A stretch of DNA of 64,000 nt. Origin: Escallonia rubra (Eukaryota; Streptophyta; Magnoliopsida; Escalloniales; Escalloniaceae). This document shows positions 25,668 through 38,215 of the stretch, piece by piece; the stretch's first letter is position 1, and every line of letters begins with the position of its first letter. A program made the position numbers and the translations under genes. The stretch lies in NCBI GenBank assembly GCA_033065855.1, contig JAVXUO010000086.1, positions 434,001-498,000 on the forward strand, in the 5' to 3' direction. The notes beneath the pieces were generated by a model that saw only the letters and a list, made by a program, of their open reading frames with translations, was not told where the DNA came from and did not search any database.

Positions 25668-26227
25668 TGTCATGGACATCCCCAACAGGCCTATCAGAAT
25701 CAAGATCAAAAGGCACCAGCAACCACTGCAACAGGAAGATGTCCAAGGAGCTCAAGATCAATTGTTCAGTACTAAGGCGCGTGAGTCTCACATTCCAACT
25801 GGCACCAGCAGCTTGGGCGCGTAAGGTAGAGCAGCTGAGGAGTCTTGCAGTTATGATTAGTCAGCTCAGATTTCCATAATGATTTAGAGATAAATAAGAG
25901 ATCTTTGGAACATCATTAAGGCATTTGTTAGTCTTAATTACCAGCATCAGTGTCTGGGTTAGTTCATTAGTGACTTAGTGATTGTTACTTAAATTCCAAA
26001 TTCTGTTGCAATTAGTTAGCACCGAGGAGTTAGAGAAGAGTGGTATTCAGTTGTAACAACCTCTCCATATATGAGAGAGGTTCATGACAGTGAGGAGGTA
26101 TGAAAATTGATTTGAAATGAAAATTCTCTGCTCCTCCTAACTTCTTCTCCAAACCATTCTTGATCCTTCTTCATCTCATCTTCCAAATTCATCAGAATCA
26201 TAGTTGAGAGACCAGCTGATTCTGACA
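25668..26227 (+). repeat. 5' LTR of chromovirus
   Basis: Starts TGTCATGGACATCC and ends CTGATTCTGACA. Both LTRs extend the 3'-coding frame by chance. The primer binding site follows at about 26230. Confidence 0.95.
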
Positions 26228-26319
26228 ATTGGTATCCAGAGCCGTAAGGTCCTTCGTCCCAAACATCCACCTGAAAACTTTACATTCATACACCACATAA
26301 ACCATTACCTGAGAACACC

Positions 26320-27354
26320 ATGGGTTACAATACCCGGCAAGTCCACAAACAGAGCCAACTAGATGAGCACGTAAGCCTCATGGAGGCGCGATTTGCCGAT
26401 CATTTCAGTAATATTGATGAACAACTCTTTGTGCTGAAAGAAACCGTTTCCAAAATTCCAGATTTGAAGAAGGCAGTAAACCAAATGAAGATGGAACTGC
26501 TGGAAGTGAGACATTCACTCGCTGAGCTAAACCAGATGTTACAGCACCTGATCAACTCCAATGAAGGGGAGAGTGCAAACAACATGAAAACCAGGGAGTC
26601 AAAAGAACCCGAGTCATCACATAAAGAGTATTTCCAAACAACAAATGGTAATCTCTTTTCCAAATTACCTAAACTGGAATTTCCAAAATTTATGGGTGAA
26701 GATTCTTATGGCTAGGTGAGGAAAGCTGAGCGTTTCTTTGAGTTTAATCCAATTGAGGAGCGTAACAAAGTCAATTTTGCTTCGATACATTTTGAGGGCC
26801 AGGCAGAGTATTGGTTTGGGGCTTACATAAAAACCAAAGAAAGAGTGTTGTAGCCAGAATTTGTTAAGGATGTGCACTCCAGGTTTGCAAAATTGTTCAA
26901 AGAAAGTGTGGTAGGAGAGTTTCATAAGCTCAGGCAACAAACTTCTGTTGACGCATATTACAATGATTTTGAAACAATTCGATCTATGATGGCGAGTGAA
27001 GGTTGTAAGCTGGAAGAAGAGTACTTCACTCAGAGTTTTATAAGTGGCCTAAAGGAAGAAATTAGGCTAGAGGTGGAAAAGTTTGAAACTAGTGACCTGT
27101 CTAGGGCCATTTTTCTTGCTAGAAAACATGAAGCCAGCATGCAACAATCTTGGCATGCACCTAGGACTTCTACCAGACCTAGTTTACCCAGCTCAAATTC
27201 CAATTATCCCCTGCCTAAACCACAGACCAACACAAATTCATGGAAGCCTAAACCAGTCCCTAGCCCAACAACCACTGTCTATCCTCAGAACCAATTGACT
27301 ACACCACCTAGAGTGAATCAACCCATACTCAACAACCCCCTACTCAAAGGTTAA
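26320..27354 (+). pseudogene. Chromovirus gag
   Basis: One frame from MGYNTRQVHKQSQLDEH to the polyproline region near 27354, about 345 codons with two in-frame stops. Both stops (26713-26715 and about 26851) are TAG where the family has Trp: YG-W-VRKAE, and VL-W-PEF as still seen in the relic at 1550. The core GEFHKLRQQTSVDAYYNDFE and the adjoining GCKLEEEYFTQSFISGLKEE are typical retrotransposon gag. After 27354 a frame change leads into the zinc knuckle. Gag would form the virus-like particle; this copy cannot make it whole. Confidence 0.9.
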
Positions 27355-27377
27355 CTAGGGGATTTTTTGATGAAAGG

Positions 27378-30300
27378 ATGAGGAAGGGCTTATGCTACTG
27401 GTGTGATGAAGCTTTCACCCCAGCGCACAACTGTAAACATAAGCAATTGTCGATGTTGGTCACGGATGAGGAAGAACCTGAAGAACCCCCTCCAAAGTAT
27501 GATGATGAGGTAGGAGACCTTCAAGACAAGATAAATGAAGGGAATGAAGAGAAAATTGAGATTACTGTCAATGCTATGACAGGAAGTGCTTCTCAAAGTA
27601 CTTTCAAATTATGGGGTCTGCATGGGAAGAAGACTTTTTCTATTCTTATTGACACGGGGTCAACACATAACTTCATTGACCCTGTTTCAGCAGAAAAACT
27701 AAGGTGTGTCATCACCCCATCTAAACCTATGATGGTAATGGTAGCTGATGGAAATAGACTCACTAGTGAGTCAATAAGCATGAACTTTTCATGGGCTATG
27801 CAAGGGACTGAATTCAATGCAGATTTAATGCTCTTACCATTAGGTGGCTGTGACTGTGTATTGGGACTGTAGTGGTTGAGAAGCTTAGGGCAGGTGCAAT
27901 TTGATTTTGAAGCCATGACCATGACTCTAACAAGGGCAGGGTCCCAAATCACTCTCAAGGGAGGGCTAGCACCGGCTGAAATTAAATTACTATCTACTAA
28001 AGGTATGTACAAATACCTTACTCAAAATCCTGGAGCCTTGTTTGGTCAAGTATTTACAATTACTAGTATGCCTTCAGAACAGGACCAAGAACCTCAGTTA
28101 GTTACATTACTACATGAATTCAATGACATTTTTGAGGAACCCAGAGGACTACCCCCACTTAGACCTCAAGACCACCACATTCCCCTAATCCCAAATGCTC
28201 AACCAATCAGTATTAGACCTTACAGGATCCCATATGCCCAGAAAACAGAAGTTGAAAGAATTGTACATGAGATGCTAGACAGTGGAATTATTCAGCCCAG
28301 CTCATCTCCATTTGGCTCACCAGTGCTACTAGTCAAGAAGAAAGATGGATCATGGAGATTATGTGTGGACTATAAGGGATTGAATAAACTTACTATCAAG
28401 AATAAATTACCAATCCCTGTAGTAGATGACTTGCTTGATGAATTGCATGGAGCCAGGGTATTTACAAAACTTGATTTGAGAAGTGGGTACCATCAGGTTA
28501 GAGTTCATGCTAGTGATGTTCCCAAAACTGCTTTCACCACACACTTTGGCCACTTCAAGTTTAAAGTGATGCCATTTGGACTTACTAATGCACCAGCCAC
28601 CTTTCAGTCTATCATGAACTCAATATTTCAGCCCTACCTCAGGAAATTTACCCTTGTTTTTTTTTATGACATACTCATTTATAGCAAGTCATTCCCAGAC
28701 CATCTACACCATCTGACCTTGGTATTTCAAATGTTGAGAGAACATCAGCTATTTGTAAAGAAATCAAAATGCGCATTTGCTGCTAAGGAAGTGGAGTATT
28801 TAGTCCATTTGATATCAGGAGAAGGGGTGGCAGTCGATGAAGCCATGGTGAATTGGCCCTGCCCAAGAACCATCAAACAATTGAGAGGGTTCTTAGGTTT
28901 GACTGGATACTATAGAAAATTCATATCACATTATGGAATCATCAGTAAACCACTGACCAGGCTTCTACAAAAGGATGGTTTCCATTGGGATACAGCTGCT
29001 ACACAAGCATTCAATGACTTGAAACAAGCTATGGTGAGTACCAAGGTGTTGGCCCTGCCTAATTTCTCTAAGCCTTTTATGGTCGAGGTAGATGCTAGTG
29101 ATCTTGGGGTTGGTGCATATTGATGCAAGAAGGCAGACAACTAGCCTTTTACAACAAGGCTTTTGGAACCAAGGCATTGTCCATGTCAACATATAAGAAG
29201 GAGTTGGTGGCTCTAGTTGAAGCAGTTATGCACTGGCATACTTATTTGAGTCTCCAATCATTTTCAGTGATGACTGATCATTGTAGCTTGAAGTACCTTT
29301 TGGGGCAAAGGGTCACTTCAATGTTACAACAAGTTTGTCAAAGTTGTTGGGTTTTGATTTTACTATCCATTACAAAGCTGGTAGTGAAAATGGGGCTGCT
29401 GACTCTCTTTCGAGATTGCATGCAGGAAACCAAACAAAAGTGCAATGTGCCGCCATGTCTCAGGTCATACCTACATGGATTACTGAATTGCAGGACAACT
29501 ATGTTGCAGATCCATATATGCAGCACCAACAACAACTATTATTATTGGAACCCTATGTTACCTCTGAGTTTACTTATGAAAAGGGAGCTCTGAGATGCAG
29601 GGGAAAACTCTGTGTCGGGAAATCTGGAGATCTGAGGAATCAAATACTCCAAACATTACATGCTTCGGGCATAGGGGGGCACTCAGGGACAAATGCTACC
29701 TACAGAAGGGTCTCTTCCTTGTTTTTTTGGCCAAGTTTGAGGGCCGATGTCAAGACTGTGGTTAGCCAGTGTGACATCTGTCAAAGGAGTAAGCATGAAC
29801 AACAAGCCTATCCTGGACTCTTACAACCATTGCCAATTCCCAACCAGTTGTGGGGAAGTATTTCCCTAGATTTCATTGATGGTCTCCCTAAGTCTGACCA
29901 TAAAGACTCTATACTTGTGGTTGTTGACAGACTTAGTAAGTTTTCTCATTTTCTGACCCTTAAACACCCCTACTCAGCTGAAGAGGTGGCTCGAGTTTTC
30001 TTTGACAACATTTTTAAACTCCATGGTACCCCTGACAACATCGAAGCATCTTTTTAAGTCAATTTTGGCAGAAACTATTTTCTCTATTGGGTGTTCAATT
30101 GAAAATGAGTACTGCATATCATCCCCAATCTGATGGCCAGACTGAAAGACTCAACCAGTGTCTTGAAACCTACTTGCGGTGCTTTTGTGGGAGCAAGCCA
30201 AAAACTTGGTCTAGATGGGTCACATTGGCTGAATACTGGTACAACACTACATATCATACCTCATTGAAGATGACCCCTTTCCAAGCCCTTTATGGATATG

Positions 30301-30899
30301 CTCCTAAGCTTCTCAATTTACAAAGTCTCGAGAGTACTCACATTGAATCAGTGGATTCTTACTTAGCAGAACGGAGCAGGGTCTTAAGTCTATTGAAGGA
30401 CAACCTAGTAATGGCACAGGAAAGAATAAAATTCTATGCAGACAAGCATAGATCGGAGAGGTCATTCGAAGTTGGAACTATGGTCTATTTAAAGCTTCAA
30501 CCATACAGGCAGCAGAGCTTAGCTTTGAGGAATAACCTGAAGTTGTCTCCAAAGTATTATGGACCCTATCAAATAATAGCCAAAATTGGTCAGGTGGCTT
30601 ATCAATTGGCACTCCCTCCTCATTCCCAAACCCATCCAGTGTTTCATGTTTCGTTGTTAAAGATTTCTGTGGGAAAACAGGTCAAGGCTACTACTGAACT
30701 ACCCTCACTCTCTCCTGAAGGTCAGCTACTCTTGGACCCTGTTGTTGTTTTGGATAGAAGGATTGTCAAGAAGGGCAACACTTATGCATCGCAGGTCCTA
30801 GTGAGCTGGTCAAACATTCCAGAAGAAGAGTCAACCTGGGAAGACTGGGATGAACTTAAGGCAAAATTTCCTGACTTTGCTGCTCAGGAAGAGGCGCGA
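27378..30899 (+). pseudogene. Chromovirus pol (protease, RT, RNase H, integrase, chromodomain)
   Basis: A zinc knuckle-like GLCYWCDEAFTPAHNCKHK comes first, then protease (FSILIDTGSTHNFIDP) and RT from about 28180 with [15 protein letters not shown] and VMPFGLTNAPATFQ. RNase H is at about 29040-29440, the integrase HHCC region at about 29660-29800, the integrase core to about 30300, and a chromodomain-like end (VLVSWSNIPEEESTWEDWD) at about 30800. Breaks: TAG at 27870, frame changes at about 29120 and 29335, and a short deletion near 30040 that removes the second catalytic Asp region of integrase. The RT active site reads FFYD instead of the family's FFDD. It is not functional in its own right. 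Confidence 0.92.
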
Positions 30900-30916
30900 A
30901 TTAAAGGGGGTGGGAA

Positions 30917-31476
30917 TGTCATGGACATCCCCAACAGGCCTCTCAGAATCAGGATCAAAAGGCACCAGCAACCACTGCAACATGAAGATGTCCAAGGAGC
31001 TCAAGATCAATTGTTCAGTACCAAGGCGCGTGAGTCTCACACTCCAGCTGGCACCAGCAGCTTGGGCGTGTGAGGAAGAGCAGCTGAGGAGTCTTGAAGT
31101 TATGATTAGTCAGCTCAGATTTCCATAATGATTTAGAGATAAATAAGAGATCTTTGGAACATCATTAAGGCATTTGTTAGTCTTAATTACCAGCATCAGT
31201 GTCTGGGTTAGTTCATTAGTGACTTAGTGATTGTTACTTAAATTCCAAATTCTGTTGCAATTAGTTAGCACCGAGGAGTTAGAGAAGAGTGGTATTCAGT
31301 TGTAACAACCTCTCCATATATGAGAGAGGTTCATGACAGTGAGGAGGTATGAAAATTGATTTGAAATGAAAATTCTCTGCTCCTCCTAACTTCTTATCCA
31401 AACCATTCTTGATCCTTCTTCATCTCATCTTCCAAATTCATCAGAATCATAGCTGAGAGACCAACTGATTTTGACA
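30917..31476 (+). repeat. 3' LTR of chromovirus
   Basis: Same length as the 5' LTR (560 bp); ends CTGATTTTGACA, followed by the ATCCA duplication. It is preceded by the polypurine tract at about 30902-30916. Confidence 0.95.
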
Positions 31477-31650
31477 ATCCAGGACAAGCTAGCAGGGATA
31501 GCGGACCATACTAGCAAATGTGTTCTTGGTAATATTCGGGCATATCTGATAGTCGTATAGCCGAGACGTTGGCGATTTGGAAAGGGTTAGATTTGGCATG
31601 GATTAAGGGCTTTCACAAGATAATTTTTGAGTTAATAGGAAGGGCCGGAT

Positions 31651-32045
31651 GACATATCAGAGAACACGAACTCAGATCCCGACGGTGATAGAGTTCAAAG
31701 GATAAAAAACCTGATCGACATACAATGGTCGTTCTCGTAGAATTGCTATGTACTTGATAGTCGGCCCGAAAGCACCTTCTGGGTGTCAATTTTTCTTGTG
31801 TAAAGTTTTACTGTAATTGCAGGCTAACCATTGTTGGAGCTAAAATTCGTGTACTCTTTAGCAGTATAATCCGAGAAGTTGCAGGAGAAGATTTTTAGCA
31901 GAATAATCCGAGAAATTATGGGGCTTTTAGTTTTAATATGTCATTTACACTTGATAATTTTGTATATAAACCTTTCCAATCATATCTTTGGCAGACTATG
32001 GCTTCATATGGTCTCAGACATTCCTTTCCGGAAATAGTAAGAAAG
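31651..32045. other. PAP-D downstream flank
   Basis: Homologous to 53680-54105 and 54972-55331 in unit 2, but with an internal deletion near 31855 relative to those. It carries degraded RNase H-type phrases. No separate gene. Confidence 0.6.
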
Positions 32046-32421
32046 TTACTCCTTACAAGCTGGATTAGCTGTAAGGCTTTGTAACCAAAATGCATCTGAC
32101 GCCACTGCTTCATCGTTTTGGTTTCAATGCCACGTCCACGTTGCATGAGTTGCATTCACCACCTCTAGTATGCCATGCCCAAAACTCGCCTCCCTGAAAA
32201 CCAAATTTTTTGGCTGTGGTGATATGTACCTGTACATATACAGGATGACCTTAGAGTTTATTGGTATGGAAATATTTGTAGGATTTCTAATATATGGTCT
32301 TTCGACTATCAAAATTCAAAGACAGGCGATAAACTGGTGCAATTAATGAACTTACTTGCTGGTAAGGCCTTCGCGGTTTCCACCATCTCCAATTGTGATA
32401 TGCATTGGACCGCACTCGTTA

Positions 32422-32856
32422 TGATATAGCTAAAAATATCCCTCCAATCTACGGACGACACGTGGCAGTTGTGACACGTAGCCCATGCTGGCTCATTACT
32501 GATATGGCACTTACCATATCAGTCACTGGATAGAATCCTAAAGAAGTTCTGACTCTATCAGCAAAGATCAATATAGGATCCTCTAGGATCCTAATGAGAT
32601 TCTGATTAGAGTTGACTGAAGCCCAATTCTAATTGGACTCCTCTTGCTACCATTATATAAAGGGGGTCAAGCCCCCCAGGTAAGCGGAGGTTCACACATA
32701 TACACATTGTGCAATATTGCTTTTCAGAGTTCTACCTTGTTAGCCTTCTCTGACTTAAGCATCGGGGCGTTCCCCAGCCGGAACCCCACCCGGCGGTCAC
32801 TCCGTGTTCTATTTTCTAGGCCTGAATTCTTCCCGATCCAATTTTTAGCTGCAACA
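32422..32856 (+). repeat. 5' LTR of Tat-like element
   Basis: 435 bp. Contains a TATA box (TTATATAAAGG, 32653-32663) and, 190 bp upstream, two ACGT-core motifs (CACGTGGC at 32459-32466, ACACGTAG at 32474-32481). The primer site follows at 32857. Confidence 0.94.
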
Positions 32857-32890
32857 GATTAGCGCCATCCGTGGGACCACTACAGGGAAC

Positions 32891-33640
32891 ATGGCCAACC
32901 ACTCTTCTTCCGATGACTCTTCACAGAATCATTCCTAGAACCATCATGCGCGAACTAGCAGCTCTCGTCGACCAGGTCGTTCTCATGACCGACACTCGAC
33001 CCCTTTACGCCGCCATCGCGCCAATTCTTCTGAAGATGTTTACGTCGACGTAACATCTGCTACTCCCGAATCAGAAACTAGACCTCGGAGAAACCGATCT
33101 CCGACGTCTACTCTGAAAAATGGTGACCTTCGCCATCGCCTGAACCGTCAGTTATTCAAAACACCACATGATAACCTTACAAAGGAAATCCATGAACTGA
33201 AGAATGTCGTAAACACTCTTCAACAAAAGCTCGACATGGCGGTGGCCCCGCAGTCCACTCACCATTCTCATCTTGACCCTAACGACCTTCGTCTTCGTCT
33301 CACCTCCAGATCAAGCTACGGCCGCAAATACAGATCAACGGCCGATCCAACTTATGAGCCAAGAGAGAAGAGCGGAGATCACATAACCAGGAGTGGATCA
33401 TGCTATCGACGAGATCCATCAGTCGAAGGCAGTACTAACCCCTCCCCCAAACGGATCACCAAAGCCGAGACCTTTCAAAGATCTGTCCCAAGAAAAAGGA
33501 CGCCTGAGTTTCGTTCTCGAGAACGAGACTCCTGGAAGGTGATCCCTAGATATAACTCTCCAGAACGATCTCCCCAGAGGGAAAAATCTAGATATATCCA
33601 TTATCCGAAATTGTGTTCTTGCTTACACAATTTCACATGA
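32891..33640 (+). pseudogene. gag N-terminal part of Tat-like element
   Basis: Frame from MANHSSSDDSSQNHS with a TAG after 15 codons, then Arg/Ser/Pro-rich sequence with a short coiled segment (NLTKEIHELKNVVNTLQQKL). It runs to 33640, where the interrupting insertion begins (exact edge unclear, about 33600). Basic and low complexity, as in Tat-lineage gag N-termini. Confidence 0.75.
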
Positions 33641-36600
33641 CCAAGTTTTTGCCTCGTGTCGTCAATACGAGGGTCGAGATACAAGGCGTCGAAGTCTTGG
33701 ATGCAAAGTTCAGATGGTGGCACTTGCTGCAAAAGATCACTTATGTTGGTCATGGAAATCTCTGAACGCTATAAAATTGAATATTGGTACGAGATAGTGA
33801 TATTTTCATATCACTTAAGGTAAGTTCTAACTTAAAATCAGTTATTTACAAACTTGATACTTGCATATATATGGCAATAAGATGAGTAAGAAAATATGCA
33901 TACCTTATGAGTTATGTTTTTAGAGCGATAAAACTTATGAAATAAAAATTGGGTTATACACCACATGAGGTTCCATTGTGTTCAATTACTATTAGAATCA
34001 TTATTTTGGTATGCCGGTTAGAAGACTCATAATAGTTTTAAAGTTTTTTTTTAGATAGTAGCAATTCTACAAAGATGTAAGATTGTCGGGAGTTGGAAGT
34101 TTCACAAGTTAATCAAGTAATATGAAATGCAGTCATATTGCAAAGGAAAAATTAAGGATTTTCTACTACTTTGTGCTTGTGCTAAGTTGTAGATCTTGGT
34201 ATATTTATTTGAATCAACACTAAGTGACATAGTGTGGGTTCCTTGCTAATTACATGCAAGGAATTTTTGAGTTACTAAATTTGGTAGCGTAACGGTTAAA
34301 AAGGTAATTGATTTGACTTCTCGTATCAAGGCACTACTGTAAGACAAGATGTGTCTATTCAGTCTTGTTTGAAATATTTATGTGAATTTTACATGGACTT
34401 TAAATTTGGGCTAATGAGCTCAATTTGTAATGTTTAAAATTACGTGACAATTCCGTTTTCACAACCACCTAAAAATAGTTTATAGCGGTTGTAATAAAGG
34501 GACATTTTTCCTTTTAAATATTTTAAAAAAAATATTGAGATTTTACACATAGAGTTATAGTTTGAGTCGATCAGTTTATGGAGTTCTCTTTTAAAAAAAA
34601 AAAAAAATCATGAATTGCCAACTTTTGTAAAACAAGTAACTTGAAGCTGATTTTATTTTAGTAAGTGTGTTTATGAGATTAATTGGTTGATCAAATTATG
34701 GAACTCCTTAATTCAATGTTAAATTCTTTGATAAATACATGACTGCGAAATGTGGGGGTACATGATTTGAAGATAATTATGATTTCTCGAGTTATGTATA
34801 CACAAAGAAAATTAGCGACATAAAGAACATCTATATATAGTATGTTCTTAATTTTAAGTCTATTTTAGCATGTCGCGTGCATGTACGCGTAGTGAGATTA
34901 TGTAATATATCTCTCATGCATGTATTTCTGTTTCTTGCACTTAGCTTTGCTAGCTTGGATCTCCATGCATGTATGGTTGTTCTGTATAATTGAGCAAAAT
35001 CGTGGAAGAAGAAGGAAAGGAACAAAAATTTTGCAAAGTGGATGTTGCCAAAGTTTAGTGATTGAAATTATACTTTGGTAAAAATGTTAAATCATGATAA
35101 CCGAAGTCTTTGACTCCTGATTATCTTGACAGTGTTGATATTTATAGTTGTGGTACTTATATCTATTTCAAATGGTATCTAAGTTTTGATTTCTAGAATA
35201 CTAGGTGCGTTGAATTTTTTGGTATTTTAAATCTTGGATACCAAATATTTATAATAAGATTGCAAATTCAAAACCATATTTGCAAAAGGGTTTTATCTAG
35301 CCTTTTCAAAGCTTTAGAATTGAAATCAAAATTCTTGAAACTCATCAGAGGATTTTTATGATGTTGTTATCGATACGAGATTATGTTATGCGAAGCGTGA
35401 CGAATGTTGAGGAAAATGTGGCTCCTAGTAGGTGAAAGACTACTGGTCATAATATGTTGAAGACTAGTTCCTAGTAGTAGACTACTGATCAAAGGTTTGA
35501 TTCCTAGTAGTGAGGCTACTGACTAGATAGTATCATCTTTGATATTAAGCGAAGTGGATGTTACCACTGAAACGTGATTTACTTGATGAGATTCATAATG
35601 TTGCTTCCATGTGCACTATTGGGCCCTTAAAATTCTGCAGACTTGTGATACTTCATCGATGAAAAGAAAATAATTTATAGAGGCTTCATAAAAGTTGCGC
35701 AACTTGCCTCGGGACTAGCACGGAGGCTAGATCCTTTTTCACCTGAGGCGGATGGGGTGAGCCCACAGGGAGTCACCAGCGGGAGTAACCCATCCTTTGT
35801 GATTGGAGATCCCATGAAGAAGGTTCAATGGGTAGAAACAACCCGTAGAGCGTGACTCGTGATAAAAGTAGCACCATTTTGTTAATAGGAGAGTGTCTCC
35901 TCCCTATCCGTGCGGTGCTTGTGCTATTTAGTGTGACGTCCAGGAAGGGATTTTCCCTGAATGAACCCGAGGCGAATATTTTCGCGAGGTACATGTCACA
36001 CGTACCCTTGGAGGACTCACCTAAGTGAGAGTGGTCGTGAGGCCGCGACTGTGGGAACTATGGGCCATTCCCTAAAGACTCTCATGAGAATCAAGATAAT
36101 AGCGCATGGCTATTAATAGCGCTAACCCGCGAACTTAGTCCCATATCAGTATTGTGTGTGTGACAACTGAAGTTTGATCAAGGGACCTAATTCAAGGCGT
36201 AGTCCATTACGGCTCTCTCAAATGGAAGTTGTCAACACTAAGTGTTGGTTCAAACCCGGAAGGCACCAACACCTATTACACGGTACAAGTTGCCCATCTT
36301 ATTTATGTATTTTTAATTTTTTTTATTACTTTACGAGTTTATAATGTTCAAGAACCATGGCTTTATTTTGCAAAGGATAAAAATAAGTAATATAATAATG
36401 AAAAAAGAGGTTTATGAATTTATCATGATTTTCTTTGATATGGTTTTAAATGCTTTAAATTTTGTTGGAACTGTGAGACTTTATAAATATTTCATCAGTG
36501 GCTTTTTAAGTATTTTAAATCATCATTTTATTTTATCAAAAAGTGGGGGATTGTTGAAATATTTTAATAAAATAAAATGTACATTATGGCATTATCATTA

Positions 36601-37215
36601 TATTGCAATTTATGGCTCTATGGTATTTACTTACATGTAAATTATGAATGAGTTACAAATGCAATCATAAGTATTATTAACTCAAATGTGTTTATGGTGT
36701 ATATAATATACTTTATTATTTGGTATTATTGGGAATGGTTATGATTATTCCATGAGTTACAAAAGCTTTTATAAGCTTACTTATGTGGTCAATAAATGGA
36801 TTATGATAGGCCAAGCATATAAGGCCATGGGGTGTGACTTAGAAGACTTGAAGCTACCATGCTTCCAAAGTTAGTGTTTTCTACTACTATCACAATATTT
36901 TTCTTTTGTATCTATTTTATATTTGGGTAACGTGATCGTGGACTGGTTCATTCCGTCTTCCTGTGGACGTCCACATGGAGGAGACATAGTTGCGTCAATG
37001 AGTTTTATCTTGAAAACATTATCTGCCGTCAACACCTGCACGTAGGGAGGCGATAACGTCTTTAGGACAGTGACTCTTTCACGACTCTCACGGACGAGCT
37101 ATTTTTATATCCTTTTACTGCTTTAGATTACATAATTTTATCAAGAGTTCATATAGAATTACTTTCAATTATTTTGCTACGTTTAATATCTTGGTATTGC
37201 TAATATTTTGTTGTA
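33600..37215. mobile_element. 3.6 kb insertion interrupting gag
   Basis: The gag reading is lost at about 33600 and resumes at about 37215 (ELPPNFRMHQCDLYDGAG). The inserted DNA is AT-rich without coding capacity. A retroelement-like 3' polypurine tract (AAAAAGTGGGGGATTG, 36539-36554) precedes TGTTGAAATATTTT, which could start a 3' LTR of about 660 bp. No matching 5' LTR, internal domains or target duplication were found. It may be a truncated or non-autonomous LTR element. Edges are approximate. Confidence 0.5.
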
Positions 37216-37217
37216 GA

Positions 37218-38215
37218 AAATACAAATCAAAGCCTAGATCTTTCAACATCTAAAGAGCTACCTCCCAATTTTCGCATGCATCAGTGTGACCTCTACGATG
37301 GAGCTGGAGATCCAGGAGAACATGTTTATCAGTTTCAAACAAACATGTTACTCCTCCAAGTTTCAGATGCTGTCATGTGAAGAGTCTTTCCTACCACTCT
37401 GAGAAAAGCCGCGTATGCATGGTTCAAGTCTCTACAACCAAGATCCATCCACTCCTTCAGCCAATTATCGGATCTCTTTCAAAAACACTTTGTAAGCAGT
37501 CGCTCCCGAAGAAAAAACTCGGCGAGTCTGCTAAACATCGTGCAAGAGAAAAACGAATCTTTGGCATGCTTCGTCGGACGATTCAACGCAGCTACTTTGG
37601 AAATCAATAACTTAGATGAATCTGTGAAGTTTACTGCCTTCCTCATAGGCCTTCGACCGACATCCAAGTTTGCGTTCTCTATAAACAAAAGTCCTCTAGG
37701 TAATATGAAAGTCCTTCCCGAGAAGGCTAACAAATATATTCAGGCTGAAGAATACTTGGAGACATAGAGAACGACATGGAGAAGAGAAGAAACGATCTCG
37801 AGAGATAACTCCTCAAGGAGGCAAACCAACAAAGCAATCTAAGCGCGATGATCGGCGTCCAAAAGATCGGTTTGCTTCGAAAAACCTGACACCTCTCAAT
37901 GCAAAACCGTCGTAGATTCTCCACGAGATCAAAGACAATAAAGCACTCCAGTGGCCAGACAAAATGAGATCTCGACCAAATAAAAGGAACAAAGACTTAT
38001 GGTGTCACTTTCACAACGATCATGGTCACACAACTGATAATTGCGGGACACTTAAACGAGAAATTGAGGCTCTTATCAAGCGTGGCCAGTTGAGAAAGTT
38101 TGCAACTCCTGAAGAAGAAAGACAACAGACACCTCCGGCCATGGAGGAAAGAGAAGATCGAAAAGAGAATGCGGGTACAATCAATACTATATCTGGGGGA
38201 TTAGCAGCAGGATGA
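37218..38215 (+). pseudogene. gag C-terminal part of Tat-like element
   Basis: Retrotransposon gag core from LPPNFRMHQCDLYDGAGDP through AAYAWFKSLQPRSIHSFSQL, LFQKHFVSSR and FVGRFNAATLEINNLDE to KANKYIQAEEYL. A CHHC-type zinc motif (LWCHFHNDHGHTTDNCG) follows at 37997-38047. Stops at 37377 and 37767 and a frame change before 37964 break it. The last part is in frame with pol. Confidence 0.88.

Larger units (their letters stand above)
25668..31476 (+). mobile_element. Full-length Ty3/gypsy chromovirus, defective
   Basis: The 5809-bp element is bounded by 560-bp LTRs (25668-26227 and 30917-31476) and a perfect 5-bp duplication ATCCA (25663-25667, 31477-31481). The LTRs differ at about 14 positions by eye, most of them in the first third. 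A primer site like initiator tRNA-Met (TGGTATCCAGAGCC) starts 3 bases after the 5' LTR. A polypurine tract AAAGGGGGTGGGAA precedes the 3' LTR. Order: gag, protease, RT, RNase H, integrase, chromodomain. The paralogous site in unit 2 (53463-53467) is empty. Confidence 0.96.
25540..31650 (+). pseudogene. RNase H-like fragment, split by the chromovirus
   Basis: At 25540-25667 the plus strand reads LHWHPPKGGWIKVNVDGAAR, the start of the RNase H fold found in plant non-LTR retroelements and related host proteins. The reading stops at the chromovirus insertion and its continuation lies at 31482-31650. There the frame is AETLAIWKGLDLAWIKGF, followed by a stretch like KIIFELIGR. The undivided paralog is at 53340-53680 in unit 2. 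No RT or upstream part is present, so it is a pre-duplication scrap. Confidence 0.65.

Noticed and set aside
30900..31128. Extension of the chromovirus pol frame into the 3' LTR as real C-terminus
   Set aside because: The LTR starts at 30917 and the same sequence is present in the 5' LTR, so the frame merely runs on. The family protein ends shortly after the chromodomain.
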